This document shows, in pieces, positions 41,897 to 52,330 of a stretch of 64,000 bases of DNA. Origin of the DNA: Linum tenue (lineage: Eukaryota > Streptophyta > Magnoliopsida > Malpighiales > Linaceae); contig CAMGYJ010000008.1 of assembly GCA_946122785.1 (NCBI GenBank), positions 20,299,475 to 20,363,474 of the forward strand. Reading direction: 5' to 3'. Made by a program: the position numbers and the translations under genes. The stretch's first letter is position 1. Every line of letters begins with the position of its first letter. The notes under the pieces are model-generated. The model worked only from the letters and a program-made list of their open reading frames with translations. It was not told the origin of the DNA and did no database searches.

Positions 41897-43312
41897 TGAT
41901 AGACCGTTAGTTACACATGTTTTTACCCCTGCTCTTACTCCGTTTGAGGTGTTGATTCTCGTGTTTTAGGCCGATTTCACGCTAGGTTGTGCTTGTTTGT
42001 GTTATTTCAGGTCCTAGTACGTGAATGAAGGCTTAGGAGCGAGTCTGGGGTCGATTGGACGACAAACGGACGAAGGGCGAGCTTGTTGGGGAACCGCACG
42101 GCCAGACCATGCAGACGCACGGCCGTGCACTTGAGCCATATGGCCGTGCGCCTCAGGCCGAGGCCACGCACGGGCAGAGCAGAGTACCGCACGGCCGTGC
42201 AACATACGAACCTGGCCGTGCGGGTTGGTGCGAGAGCTTGCACGGGCACAATCCAGACTTGCACGGCCGTGCACCTGGCCGTGCAAGGTGGACGAAGGCA
42301 GATTAAGTGAAACGGCGCGTTTCAGGGTGCACGGCCAGAATGGTGATGTGCACGGCCGTGCACCCTGGCCGTGCAACTCGGGGAAAGCCGGTTTTAAAGC
42401 CTAATTCGAGCAAACAGAAGGGGATTTGAGTTTTTGAGAGACAGAGCGGTTCCTAGAGAGAGAAAGCGACGAACAAGAGCCTCCAAGTGCCCTAGATCGA
42501 TCTTCAACACCATTGGAGCTTGGTTTGAGCTTGGAGAAGTGCCGATTCAACGTCCAGGAGCAGAAATCCATCTTCACAGTATGATTTCCGCGACTGATTC
42601 TGCTTTTGCTTCTCTCTCCATGGAGTAGTTCTCCCATTCATCTGGGTATGGGAAACCCTAGTTCTGTATGTTTGGTTTGATTGTATGAACCCAAGTACTG
42701 TTCCTATGAATTGATTATATTCGATTGAGGTTTGAATGATTGAATGACTTGAATCCTGATCAAATTCCTGTTGTTTCTGCTTTAACCTAGAATGATAATA
42801 TCTGCCTAGGTTAATAGAGTATCCTTAATTGAAGGTAGTGAATTGGTGACTTTAGTCGAGGAGCCAATCACTATTCTGTACCGAATTGCATTCAGTAGTG
42901 GAGGTTTTGTTCTTAGGGACTCAACCTGTTTACTCCGGTGTAGGTTAGTCGCCAGCTAGAGACTCAGATTGAGAGGGTCTGAAGACCTTTAGTCGAGACT
43001 TCAGACTGTTTGAGAACCTTCCGCAGTATAACTATCATAGAAATTGAACTTGGTAATTACAATCCGGCATAACTGCAGACTAGGGGGAACCATATCCAGG
43101 TGACCTCTCTTAACCTGAATACAACCGTTTAGTTGCTTTGCTTGCTTGTTAAATTAGGCCTTCACTAAAGTTTCCTCGCTAGATAATACGAATTCACTGA
43201 GTAGTCATCACATCTAGGACCCGGGTTGATAATAAAACCCAAACCCGCTATACTACGCTTTAGGAAGTGGTTACACTTGGCCATTTTCTAGAGTGACAGT
43301 AGGAGCGAGTCA
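41897..43312 (+). repeat. Solo LTR-C of an Athila-type element
   Basis: 1416 bp, TGATAGACC to GAGTCA, flanked by perfect TTGCT repeats (41892-41896 and 43313-43317). The second half resembles LTR-B closely (shared CTCTCTCCATGGAGTAG and the CGCTATACTACGCTTTAGG ending). The U3 word array differs: four copies of GCACGGCCGTGC. The conserved CTAGG block is at 41978-42018. It has no internal region. Confidence 0.92.
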
Positions 43313-43389
43313 TTGCTCCTTAGTCTGACCGACCTCTCTTTGTGATCTTACCATCGTGCCGTCGTCCGACGCCGGTCAGCCTCGTTGAG

Positions 43390-45904
43390 ATGACGGGCGG
43401 CGCTACAACTTCTCCCTCTGACGTTGGCGAGCACGACCCCATCGCCGCCGGCGACGCCCCCGCCGCCGATTCTTCCCCCGTCGTTGTTGTCGACAGAGCT
43501 GCCCCCAGCTCAGTAGCGCCATTGGCGGTCCCTCCGTCGGGGAAGAAAACCGCTAGCGCCGTCGTGGCTGGTGCCACTTTACAAGGTATGAACCGCTCTT
43601 CTCCCATTCGAAGCACCTCTGAGTGTTTATGGGATTTATCTGGGCTAGAATTATATGTGGGGAATGCCACTGAGTTAGGCGGTTTCCTTGTTGGGGAATG
43701 TATAGAATTAGATGATTGTTGTGCTAACACGCGCCCTGTACCAGTTGGGGTTATGGCTACGTCCTCGGCCGTGGGTGATAATTTGGGTGAGTTTGAGTGG
43801 GTAGGGTTAGATAGCGTTTCGTCGGAGGAAGAGGTTGAGGTAAGCAGTGATGGTGTGCGGTCGGAGGCTGCTCCTAGTACTTCCTCCTCTTTGGAGGTGT
43901 CAGAGTCTGGCGAGCCGGGACTGCCCTTGGTGGCTATACAGGATCCCGTCCACACCATTCTTCGACACGCGGGAATGTTGGAAGGCGCGGCCGTACCGGA
44001 GGAGGTGTTTGAGCAAGGACCCAAGACGCATGGGACGGTCTTCAAACCTGAACAGGTTTTGCATCGTCTTAAGACTCTCCGCATGCCCCCGGAGTGGCAG
44101 TATGCGGCGCCCTCGGAGACTAGCCGCTCTGGGACTTGCCCTAGCGGTTGGATACCAATTCACGTTGAGCATGTGAAGTTGGGTCTTCGTTTCCCCTTAG
44201 ATCCCATTTTAACGAAGGTGTTGCACTGGCTCAACTGTACCCTGGGACGCCTTTCGCCGACGATAATCTTCCATTCAGTGATGTATAGACTTGCCTGCAA
44301 CCGCATTAAGGAGGAACCTTGTTTCGAGGCGTTCAGGTTGATCTACAACATCAGGGATTCGACTAACTGTTGGTCGATCGGTCGGCGAGAGACCGCGGTT
44401 GGTTTTATTGCTGGGGCGCCGAAGCTGGATTCCCCTTGGTATAGGGAATTCTTTTTTGCCAAGCCGTCTGGGAAATGGTACAGTGGCGATGCTTAACCGC
44501 TTACGGGCTATGCGGTTGGATCGAAGGATGCGTGGTGCGACTCTAACTTATTCCCGCAATCGGTGCGCGACCATCAGAACCGTATTGTAGAGGCTGTCCA
44601 ACTACGAGTCCGACACAGCGGTTCTGACAGTGCTTATCAGCTCGTTCGTGGCTTTTACGGTTAGTTGTGTGTCCTTTTGGCTTTGTTGTTTATTGTCTCA
44701 TGCTTTTACTTATGCATTTTCTTTCCAGGGCTGAAGGAGCTGGCGGATGCGAATAGGCCAAGGAGGAAGAAGGCGGATGTGAAGAAGACCGCACGAGCGA
44801 GTAGCGGGTCGTCTTCAGCTGCGGTCGTGCAGAATGAACCGCCTGCGGCTTCGCCTATCAGGCTGGATGTTGATTCCCCAAAGGCGGCGGGCGAAGGCGT
44901 CATTCCTGTGTCCCGTGGGCCGGTGAAGAGAGTGCTGCCAATGGGATCACCTGAGGCGGCCTCGAAGCGAGCCAAGGTGGATGACAGGCGTGGAAAGGGA
45001 GTGAAACGTCCGGACAAGTCCCCTCCTGTTAACATCCCTGCCAAGGCCGCCACTGACACGGAGGCCGCTGAGCTGGCATTCCATACGAATGAGTATACGA
45101 CCACTTATGCGGGGAGCAACCGCCGGCTCGCAGGAACCGCTTCCCAGTTCTTTTTCAGGGTAAGTGGCCTGTGTTGTGCGTTCGAGACGTAGATCGAATC
45201 TTCCCCGCCATATATATTAACGAATTTTGTGTGTGTGTTACAGGCACAGATCGGGTTCTCTCAGATCATCCTCCTCAATGACCGCTTATCAAAGACTGTG
45301 GACGATAATGCGGTTGAGATTGCAAACCTTAAGAAGGATCTGGAAGGCGGTCGTGCATCCTTGGAGAAAGAGTTGCGTCCCCAAATAGAGAAGAGCTTTG
45401 ACGAGCGGCTGGCTCGGAAGCATAAGGAGTTAGCAGACGAGAGGGAGGCGTCCAGACTGGTTCGGGAGGAGAGGGACCGCCTTCAAGACTCGTTGCGGAA
45501 GTCAGGCGAGATTGAGAAGACTCTTTTGGAGGAGCAGGATGCGTTGAGGAAGGAGGTAGCCGCCCTGAAGCTGGAGAAAACCGCTCTTGAAGGAAACCAG
45601 CAGCAGAGCTGGCCGCTGTTCGGGCTGAGGCGGGCCCTGACTATCTGAAGTCTGCAGAGTTTGTGGCTTATGATAAGGCGAAGTACAAACAGGTTGTTGG
45701 CAACGTGGTGGCCGCTATACGCCACTTATTCCGCGAGGAGTGTCCTGATATGGGATAGGACTCCGACCGTGTATGGGACGCGGTTGGCCATTGGTCCTCC
45801 TTGGATGTGAACTCAGAGGCAGAGGAGTCGGAGGAAGACGGAGAGGATGCCGAGCAAGGGAATGCCGACGAAGGGAGTGCTGATGAAGGAGGTTCACCAG
45901 CGGT
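43390..45904 (+). pseudogene. Antisense ORF of the Tat element (three exons, coiled-coil protein)
   Basis: Exon 1 starts at ATG 43390 (MTGGATTSPSDVG). The middle has an acidic/serine stretch and IHVEHVKLGLRFPLDPI, weakly like the plant 'putative gypsy type transposon' domain. A stop lies at 44494-44496, but the frame stays open to a gttagt donor near 44661. Exon 2 (about 44729-45159, after ttctttccag, before gtaagt) is lysine-rich (RPRRKKADVKK). Exon 3 (from 45244 after gttacag) is a long coiled coil (LVREERDRLQDSLRKSGEIEK). A frameshift near 45605 moves to the frame AELAAVRAEAGPDYLKS, ending with an acidic tail at 45904. Tat elements are known to carry such extra, sometimes antisense, ORFs of unknown function. 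It runs toward pol. Confidence 0.65.
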
Positions 45905-46372
45905 TTGAGACCGCTCCGTTTCTATTTTTAATGTGGAGAATGACTTTGTCCTTTATCTTTTGCTGGGTTCTGGTAAGCCCAAGACATTCTTGCATGCGGG
46001 CTTTATTTTGTTTGTGTGATTTGGACGATGTGGCCGGGGTATGTTGGGCCTTTATTTCCTTTGTTTCTTCGAGTAGTTTCTCGGGACCGCGCTTGAACGA
46101 TTATGCGGCCGCTTCGTAGCAGTCTTTGTCTCTTCCTAGTTGATTTTGCTATGTCCGCGTGGGCGCGGGTTAATGCTCTGTTTCATTGTTACTTAAGCCT
46201 TTGTGGGCCGGAACGAAAGTCCTCGTTAGAAGTTGAGGCTAGGCCGAGAAGGGAAAACAAGTGTATTACTTTGGGCAAAAGGGGGGCGCTTAGTAGCAGC
46301 CAATACACTATTACATGTGGAAGAGAACTGTCTCCGTCCACTCAAAATGACTTTGCTCTAGCCAAGAGTACC
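45905..46372. other. Convergent 3' region between the antisense ORF and pol
   Basis: 468 bp with no further coding signal. It would serve as 3' UTR of the antisense transcript and follows the end of pol on the other strand. Confidence 0.5.
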
Positions 46373-47010
46373 TCAGATTGCGTCTGTGTGATACTTTCGA
46401 AGGTGCATGCCGTTCCATGTCTTGGATGCGGGTACGCCTTCCATGGTGGCCAGTCGAAAGGTGTTGGGACCCGTCTTTTCTCCGATGAGAAACGGTCCCT
46501 CCCAGGTGGCGGCCAGCTTGCCATGCTCATCTTTCTTTTGGAAGTCACGCTTGAGGACCAAGTCTCCTTCTTCGAGGGGTCGCGGTTTCACGTTCTTGTT
46601 ATATGAAGCCGCAACCTTTGCCTTCTCGCGCATGATGCGTTCCATGGCCGCGTCCCGCCTCGACTCAATCATGTCCAGTTGCTCGAGCAGCTTTTCGTGA
46701 TTGCGCTCCTGATCGTATGCTTGGACGCGAAGGGAAGGTAAGTTCATTTCCTCTAGGGCGACCGCCTCGGAGCCATAGGTCAGGGCAAAGGGATTTTCGC
46801 CCGTGGCTGTCTTGTAGGTGGTGCGATGCGCCCATAGGATGTGGGGTAGCTCGGTGGTCCATGCCCCTTTGGCCTCTCGGAGGCGCCTCTTCAAACCTTG
46901 GAGGATCAACTTGTTGGAAGCTTCTGCTTGGCCGTTGGTTTGCGGATAGGCTACCGAGGCCATGGTACATATGATGCGGTTTCTTGCACAGAAGTTTTCG
47001 AACGGGCGAC
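46373..47010 (-). pseudogene. pol: Tat integrase, C-terminal part (shifted frame)
   Basis: Continuation of pol in another frame: RPFENFCARN, then SVAYPQTNGQAEASNKLILQ with the third catalytic acidic residue (E of QAEAS), LPHILWAHRTTYKTATGENP, YGSEAVALEEMNLPSLR, and the C-terminal LEEGDLVLKRDF and GPFLIGEKTG. It ends KYHTDAI at 46373. One frameshift near 47005 separates it from the upstream pol frame, so an active integrase cannot be made from a simple ORF. Confidence 0.85.
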
Positions 47011-49875
47011 ATCAAACTGCGTCCCATGGTCGGTGATGATCGAATGAGGAACGCCAAAGCGGATCATGATGTTGTTGAACACGAACTTCTGCACTCTTGC
47101 GCTAGTGATGGTTTCCAGCGGTTCAGCCTCTATCCACTTGGTAAAATAATCGACGACGACCACCAAGTACTTCTTTCCTAGGGGCGCCGTGGGGAAAGGT
47201 CTCAGGAGGTCGAGTCCCCATCTGGCGAACGGCCACGGCCCCACCACGCTCTGCAGCTCGGAGCTCGACGGTTGGTGCTTGGAGGCGTGAACTTGGCATG
47301 CGTGACATTTGAGGACGACGTTTGAGGCGTCTTTCTTGATGGTGGGCCAGTAGTAACCTTGCAAGAGAACAGTTCTTTCGAGCGATCTTGGACCGGCGTG
47401 CGTGGCACACGTTCCTTGGTGTATCGCTTTCAAGGTCCACTTAGCCTCTTCCACCCCAAGGCACTTTAAGTAGGCGCCGGAGAATGATCTTTTGAACAGT
47501 TGTCCGTCCACCATCGAATACCTGGCCGCCTTTCGCTTGAGCGCCTTCCGTTCGACAGGATTTTGTGGGGTGACATCGTGTGCCAGGTATTGGATCATGG
47601 GGTTTCGCCAGTCATCGGCTTCTTCGATGCTCAAGACCTCCTCTGTGGATTCTCTTTCTTTGGTGACGGTGACATGACGGTCGCCTTCGAAGTCCATGGC
47701 GGTTGCGAGCTTGGAAAGCGCGTCCGCATGTTGGTTGTCTTCCCTCCGGACATGCTCTAGTTTCCACGAGCTTAGCTGAGACAGTGCGTCTCGTACCTTG
47801 GTAGCTAACGCCGCTAGCGTCTCATCTTTGATTTCGAACGCCTCGAGAACCTGCTTGACGACCAGGAGAGAGTCGGTGAATATTTGCACGTCAGTTGCCC
47901 CTAGGGTGGACAATACTCGGAGCCCGTTGATCAGTGCCTCATACTCAGCGACATTGTTCGTCTTGATCTCTCTGAACCTCAGCGAGATTTCATGTACCAC
48001 CCCTTCGGGAGATTCGATGACGATTCCCGCCCCGGAGGCGGTTTTTCCAGCGGCGTCGTCTATGAATAAACGCCATATTTGATTGTGCTGCTCGGAGGGC
48101 GTGGCTTCGAGGGAGAAACCTTCGGCGATGAAATCAGCCAAGACTTGCCCCTTAATGGCGGGCCTAGGGGCGTACTCGATGTCGTATTCGCTCAGCTCGA
48201 TTGCCCACTTGGTCAGCCGACCCGAGGCGTCCATGCCCCTCATAATGCTTTTGAGTGGGAGGTGGGATAGCACTGTGATCGGGTGCTCTTGGAAGTATGG
48301 TCGTAACTTTTTTGCTGCCGAGGCGACTGCGAGGACCGCCTTTTCGACGGGCAGGTACCTCGTTTTGGCGGGAAGAAACGCCTTGCTTACGTAGTAAACA
48401 GGTCGGTCGGAGCCGTCTTGCGCTTTTGTGATCATGAACCCTAGGAATTTTCCCGCCTCGGCGCCGAAGACGCATTTGAGCGGGTTGAGCCTTAGGTTCT
48501 TCTTCCTTAATGTCTCGAAGGTTTCCCTCAGGTCGGACAGATGATCGCTTTCTTTCTTGCTTTTGACCAGCACGTCGTCCACGTAGGCCTCTACGTTCCT
48601 TCCCATTTGCTCCTTAAAGACCGCATCCACCATTCGCTGGTAGGTCGCCCCCGCGTTCTTCAATCCGAAGGGCATAACCACGTAGCAGAAGTTGCCCATG
48701 GGAGTCATGAAAGCGGTGAGCTCTTGATCCTCGTCCGCCATTCTGATCTGGTGGTATCCGGAGAACATGTCCAGAAAGCTAAGAGCTTCATGGTTGGCGG
48801 TCCCGTCTATGAGCTGGTCAATACGGGGAAGAGGGTATGCGTCCTTGGGGCAGGCCGCATTGAGACTGGTGAAGTCGATGCACATTCTCCAAGCGCCTCC
48901 AGCTTTTCGCACAAAGACCGGATTTGAGAGCCAAGTGGGGTACTTGACCTCTCTGATGAATCCGGCTTTGAGGAGGCGGCGCACCTCCTCTTCCAGTGCC
49001 ATTTGTTTTTCGACTGACAGGTGTCTCCTTCGCTGTTGTATGGGACGCGCTTTGGCTTTGACTGAGAGGCGGTGCTCGGAGACCTTTCGGGGGACTCCGG
49101 GCATGTCCTCCGGTCCCCATACGAAGAGGTCTTGGAACTCTCTGAGGAGCGCGAGTAATTTCTGGGCCTCTTCTTGGGCAAGATGCGCAGAAATACGCAC
49201 CGTCCTCTCTGGCCGCTCTTCGTCGAGGGCGACCGCCACATCTCCTTCGACTGCTTCCGGTCTCGGAACGTCACCTCTTGTGTCGACCAGATCGACTTCG
49301 AGGTGTTCAATGGTTGCTTGGTAGCATTCTTTAGCCTCCTTTAGGTTGCCCCGAACACGCCCGGTGTGTCCACCGCTTGGAAATTTAATCATCTGGTGGC
49401 ATGTGGATGCGACTGCCTCGAATGAAGCCAAGAAACCGCGTCCGAGAATGGCGTTATATGCCGAAGGACAGTCCGCCACGTGAAACTCTACGGGTCTGGT
49501 CTTTGTGATTCCTCCTTCTCCTATGGTGACTTTGAGCGTGATCGATCCGAGGACTCGGACTTTGGAACCGGAGAACCCTACCAAGCTGGTGTTGGAAGGA
49601 CTGAGGTCCTGGACGCTCCTTTTCATCCCTTTGAGCGCTGAGTAGAATAGTATATCCGCTGAGCTCCCATTGTCGACAAGGGCTCTGGTGACTTTGAACT
49701 TGGCGGTTCGGAAGGAAATGACCAAGGGGTCCTCTGAGTTTTCTTCGTTGGCCAACTCAGAGGGCAAGAAGGCGACCTCTGTAGGTGCCTTCCGCTGCAC
49801 GTTAAGACATTGAGCGAGGCGCTCTCCTTCTGTTCTTGGGCGTTTTCGCCCTCCTGCTATCGTTATGACTTCCAT
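46951..49875 (-). CDS. pol: Tat pol: protease, RT, partial RNase H, second RNase H, integrase start (974 codons)
   Basis: ATG at 49875. Protease ALVDNGSSADILF (residues 66-77) with the Tat-type D-N-G. RT domain about 290-480: WRMCIDFTSLNAACPKDAYP, FLDMFSGYHQI, MPFGLKNAGATYQ and catalytic YVDDVLVKS (431-439). At residue about 484 the sequence jumps from GKFLGFMITK to DGSDRPVYYVSKAF. The RT connection and the start of the first RNase H (over 100 residues in relatives) are missing in frame. The second RNase H (600-725) keeps FIDD, NNVAEYEAL, IFTDSL and NQHADALSK. Integrase HHCC zinc ligands at 819, 826, 857 and 860, and the first two catalytic D near 889 and 949. After GTQFD the frame is lost. 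The RT may therefore be crippled. Confidence 0.9.
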   Translation of the reverse strand: MEVITIAGGRKRPRTEGERLAQCLNVQRKAPTEVAFLPSELANEENSEDPLVISFRTAKFKVTRALVDNGSSADILFYSALKGMKRSVQDLSPSNTSLVGFSGSKVRVLGSITLKVTIGEGGITKTRPVEFHVADCPSAYNAILGRGFLASFEAVASTCHQMIKFPSGGHTGRVRGNLKEAKECYQATIEHLEVDLVDTRGDVPRPEAVEGDVAVALDEERPERTVRISAHLAQEEAQKLLALLREFQDLFVWGPEDMPGVPRKVSEHRLSVKAKARPIQQRRRHLSVEKQMALEEEVRRLLKAGFIREVKYPTWLSNPVFVRKAGGAWRMCIDFTSLNAACPKDAYPLPRIDQLIDGTANHEALSFLDMFSGYHQIRMADEDQELTAFMTPMGNFCYVVMPFGLKNAGATYQRMVDAVFKEQMGRNVEAYVDDVLVKSKKESDHLSDLRETFETLRKKNLRLNPLKCVFGAEAGKFLGFMITKAQDGSDRPVYYVSKAFLPAKTRYLPVEKAVLAVASAAKKLRPYFQEHPITVLSHLPLKSIMRGMDASGRLTKWAIELSEYDIEYAPRPAIKGQVLADFIAEGFSLEATPSEQHNQIWRLFIDDAAGKTASGAGIVIESPEGVVHEISLRFREIKTNNVAEYEALINGLRVLSTLGATDVQIFTDSLLVVKQVLEAFEIKDETLAALATKVRDALSQLSSWKLEHVRREDNQHADALSKLATAMDFEGDRHVTVTKERESTEEVLSIEEADDWRNPMIQYLAHDVTPQNPVERKALKRKAARYSMVDGQLFKRSFSGAYLKCLGVEEAKWTLKAIHQGTCATHAGPRSLERTVLLQGYYWPTIKKDASNVVLKCHACQVHASKHQPSSSELQSVVGPWPFARWGLDLLRPFPTAPLGKKYLVVVVDYFTKWIEAEPLETITSARVQKFVFNNIMIRFGVPHSIITDHGTQFDVARSKTSVQETASYVPWPR

Positions 49876-49919
49876 CCCATCATCGTCATTTCGGGGTGCT
49901 CTATAGGGAGGGGACTGCC

Positions 49920-51167
49920 TCAGCGGGGAGGCGACCTTGTTTCAACTTTGGGATCTTGACCTTTCCTTCTTGCACGCCTTGTCTTGTCCTGCTCCGGACT
50001 CGGGGATTCTTCCCGCTCTTCGGTCGAGTGCTCTCTGTGGGACCGCCTCGTCTCTAGCTTGCTTCTTAGGTCTCCCGGGGCCAGATGTCGGAGCGTGGCC
50101 CTGAACTCTATACACTCCGTGGTGTCATGGGTTGTGATTTGGTGCCAGTCGCACCACTTTTTTCCTTCCTGCGGTTCTTGGGCGTAGGACGTTTCGTGCC
50201 TCCTCCCGCCTTTCCTTCGATCTCTCCCCTTTTCTCTGTCGGTGGACAGGACGTCTCTTCTTCCTTCCCGATCTGCGTACCTGTTTCGGTACGACCTTCG
50301 GTCAGGGGACCGCCTTCCCCTCCGGGGATCTCCACGCTCTGAGGCGTCTCCGCGGTGGCGACCTTGCTGGCCTCGGTCATCGTTGGCGAGAGCCTCCTCC
50401 AATAAGATCGCTCGTCGCACCAGTTGGTCTAAGTCCGACCAGGCCGCCAGGGTCGCCTCCTTTTTTATCAACGTTCTTTTCAGCTCGAGGCTAGTTGTCG
50501 AGATTTGGAGGTTTCCGGCGGCCACGACTGGGGAGATACCATCTATTTCGCAAGCTATCGCGTTCCATCGGTCGTAGAACTCAGCAAGCGACTCTTCCTT
50601 CCTCTGTCGGCAACCAATGAGTGCCGAGACGGTGAGTTTGCGATGCCGTTGAGACGCGAATTTGGTGGAGAAGAACATCGCAAACTGCTCAAAGTTTTCT
50701 ATGATCCCTTCGGGGAGGGAGGTATACCAAGTCCAACATTGACCGCTGAAGGTAACCGGGAACGCACGACATAGATCCGAGTCCGTTGCGTTGATAAGTT
50801 GCATTTTCAACATGAACGCGCAAAGATGGTCGGCGGGATCGGATGTCCCTCCGTAAGTTGGTAGTCCCAGAGAGGAGAAGTTTGGGGGGACCGGAGTCTT
50901 GAAGAGTTCCCTCGATAGAGGGTTTTGTAGAACGTTCGGGCTCTTGTGCTTCCCGAAGGTTGACCGCAGATGCTCCTCTAGAAAGTTGAGGTCCAGGTCA
51001 TCGGCCTCTGGTCCTCCGCCTTCTGTCCGAGCAGGGCTGTCGAGGATGAGAGCGCCCTTCAGCTTCTCTTCGCGCGTCTTTCCCCTCGATCCCTCGGCGG
51101 GGTCATCTCGGGTCTTCAGGAGCTGAAGGATTTGGGAAAGGCTGTCTTGCATGCTCGCAATTTGCAT
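49920..51167 (-). CDS. gag: Tat gag, intact ORF
   Basis: From the first ATG in the open frame (51167; the frame itself is open to about 51215 with no ATG) to a stop at 49920, about 415 codons. The core gag domain has ELFKTPVPPNFSSLGLPTYG, AFPVTFSGQCWTWYTSLPEG, FFSTKFASQR and ESLAEFYDRWNAIACEI. A very basic Arg-rich stretch (RGDPRRGRRSPDRRSYRNR) follows near residues 285-305, then a Cys/His motif, KWCDWHQITTHDTTECIEF, and a charged tail. It forms the particle and binds RNA. It is the only uninterrupted retroelement gag in the window. Pol follows 44 bp later in a different frame. Confidence 0.9.
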   Translation of the reverse strand: MQIASMQDSLSQILQLLKTRDDPAEGSRGKTREEKLKGALILDSPARTEGGGPEADDLDLNFLEEHLRSTFGKHKSPNVLQNPLSRELFKTPVPPNFSSLGLPTYGGTSDPADHLCAFMLKMQLINATDSDLCRAFPVTFSGQCWTWYTSLPEGIIENFEQFAMFFSTKFASQRHRKLTVSALIGCRQRKEESLAEFYDRWNAIACEIDGISPVVAAGNLQISTTSLELKRTLIKKEATLAAWSDLDQLVRRAILLEEALANDDRGQQGRHRGDASERGDPRRGRRSPDRRSYRNRYADREGRRDVLSTDREKGRDRRKGGRRHETSYAQEPQEGKKWCDWHQITTHDTTECIEFRATLRHLAPGDLRSKLETRRSHREHSTEEREESPSPEQDKTRRARRKGQDPKVETRSPPR

Positions 51168-51309
51168 TCCTTGATTCTTGACCACTTCTTCCAACTCGGG
51201 TTCATCTTCGACCCTCGGTGATAAGCCTCAGAGGGTGTTGTTTTCGGTCATCCCCTTGAGGGGGGTTTCGAAGTTGTCTCCCATCTCGTTCGCCACAAAG
51301 TAGTAGGGC

Positions 51310-51328
51310 CCCACGGTGGGCGCCAAAA
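51310..51328 (-). other. Primer-binding site of the Tat element
   Basis: The minus strand after the LTR reads TTTTGGCGCCCACCGTGGGG. TGGCGCCCACCGTGGGG is the primer sequence common in plant Tat elements. It fixes the 5' LTR as the right one. Confidence 0.8.
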
Positions 51329-51827
51329 TGTTTGTGCTTGGAATGTACCAAGCGGTTTGTGAGACTCCACTGGCCTTGGGCGACTTCGATGGTCGGGGGC
51401 GGTCTCCGAAACCCTGCAGAAAGGTCCTCAGGAGGTTCCTGGGACCTCCTCCGATGCTTAAGTTAGAGAGAGAAGTGAGGTGAAAGTAAATAAGAGAGAG
51501 AATGGAGTTGGTTGAAGTTACCATCAATGTGACCCTATGAGGGGTATTTATACTAGTTTCGACTGGGTTATGCGCATTAAATGTCGTGTCGGGCGGTCTA
51601 GAACGCCTCTGGCTTTTCCGTTGCCCCTTGTCAGACTCCGTACATAAAAGCCGTATTGTCGGGCGGTTCTATGTCCGTACCCTCTCTGGTGTGTCGGGCG
51701 GTCTCATCCCATTGGATGTGTTGAACCGCCTCTGATCGGGCTCTTCTATTCGGGCCTTGCCTGTCCTCGCTTGGGCCTTGAATGCCTTTGGGCCTATGGG
51801 CCTTGTGGCTCAATGCCTGGCCTAACA
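51329..51827 (-). repeat. Tat element 5' LTR
   Basis: 499 bp, same length as the 3' LTR, with visible differences only at agga/aggg and tcggg/tcagg positions. Confidence 0.92.
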
Positions 51828-51832
51828 GTTTG

Positions 51833-52324
51833 GGATTGGAGCGACGCTCGTGCTCCAGCATATTAAGCTTGCGTGTTCTCTCGATGATGCCAGGGACGAC
51901 TCGGGCTACAGGTTGCCTTTCATGTTCCTACGATGACACTAGGGACGAGCTTGTGCTCCTTCGTCTCCATGACTTTCTCAATGACAACGGTGACGAGAGT
52001 GCCAATCCTATCGTAGGGGATCAAGATGACGGCGCCTGGAGCTGTCTTTGGGAAATTGGAATAGCCAGATCTCAACAATGCAAATGGGGAATCAAAATTA
52101 AGAAGAGACGATAGAAGAAAATAAATTGGAGTCAGAATTGGAATTGAGAAGAGGAGGAGGAGAAGTCGACATTATGGGGAGACTGAAGAAGAAAATTCAT
52201 GCCCTGTTCACTTCCTGTAACATCCATATCATGCATGCGCTGCCAAAATGAGTTGGCAAATTAAATAGAAGGATGGGTTTTGCAGTGTCGGTGCTCCCTT
52301 CCCACAGTGAAAGAAATTGCACCT
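51833..52324. other. Right flank of the Tat element, no gene recognised
   Basis: Continues the sequence interrupted at 40881. A plus-strand open stretch (DDTRDELVLLRLHDFLNDNG) is visible near 51940-52000, but I recognise no family. The purine-rich part at 52095-52185 is low complexity. Confidence 0.35.
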
Positions 52325-52330
52325 CTCCCT
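52325..52330. repeat. Target-site duplication CTCCCT of copia 2, left copy
   Basis: CTCCCT here and at 57221-57226, directly outside the two LTRs (5 or 6 bp). Confidence 0.7.

Larger units (their letters stand above)
40882..51827 (-). mobile_element. Young Tat-lineage Ty3/gypsy retrotransposon with antisense ORF
   Basis: Two 499-bp LTRs (40882-41380, 51329-51827) that differ at two visible positions, flanked by the perfect TSD GTTTG. On the minus strand it has the primer site, gag and pol with two RNase H modules, as in the Tat group (Ogre, Retand and others). On the plus strand, between pol and the 3' LTR, is a spliced ORF, as known for some Tat elements. Solo LTR-C (41897-43312) is nested near the 3' end. 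Defects: an RT/RNase H deletion and an integrase frameshift. Confidence 0.92.

Noticed and set aside
42007..42376. Several overlapping open frames on both strands in solo LTR-C, rich in Ala, Arg and Pro
   Set aside because: They are a by-product of the CG-rich palindrome array in the LTR; no protein family matches and the words explain the composition.
43320..44084. Minus-strand open frame of 254 codons opposite the Tat antisense ORF
   Set aside because: It is the mirror of a GC-rich coding exon; the plus-strand frame has splice sites, a domain-like core and continues into further exons.
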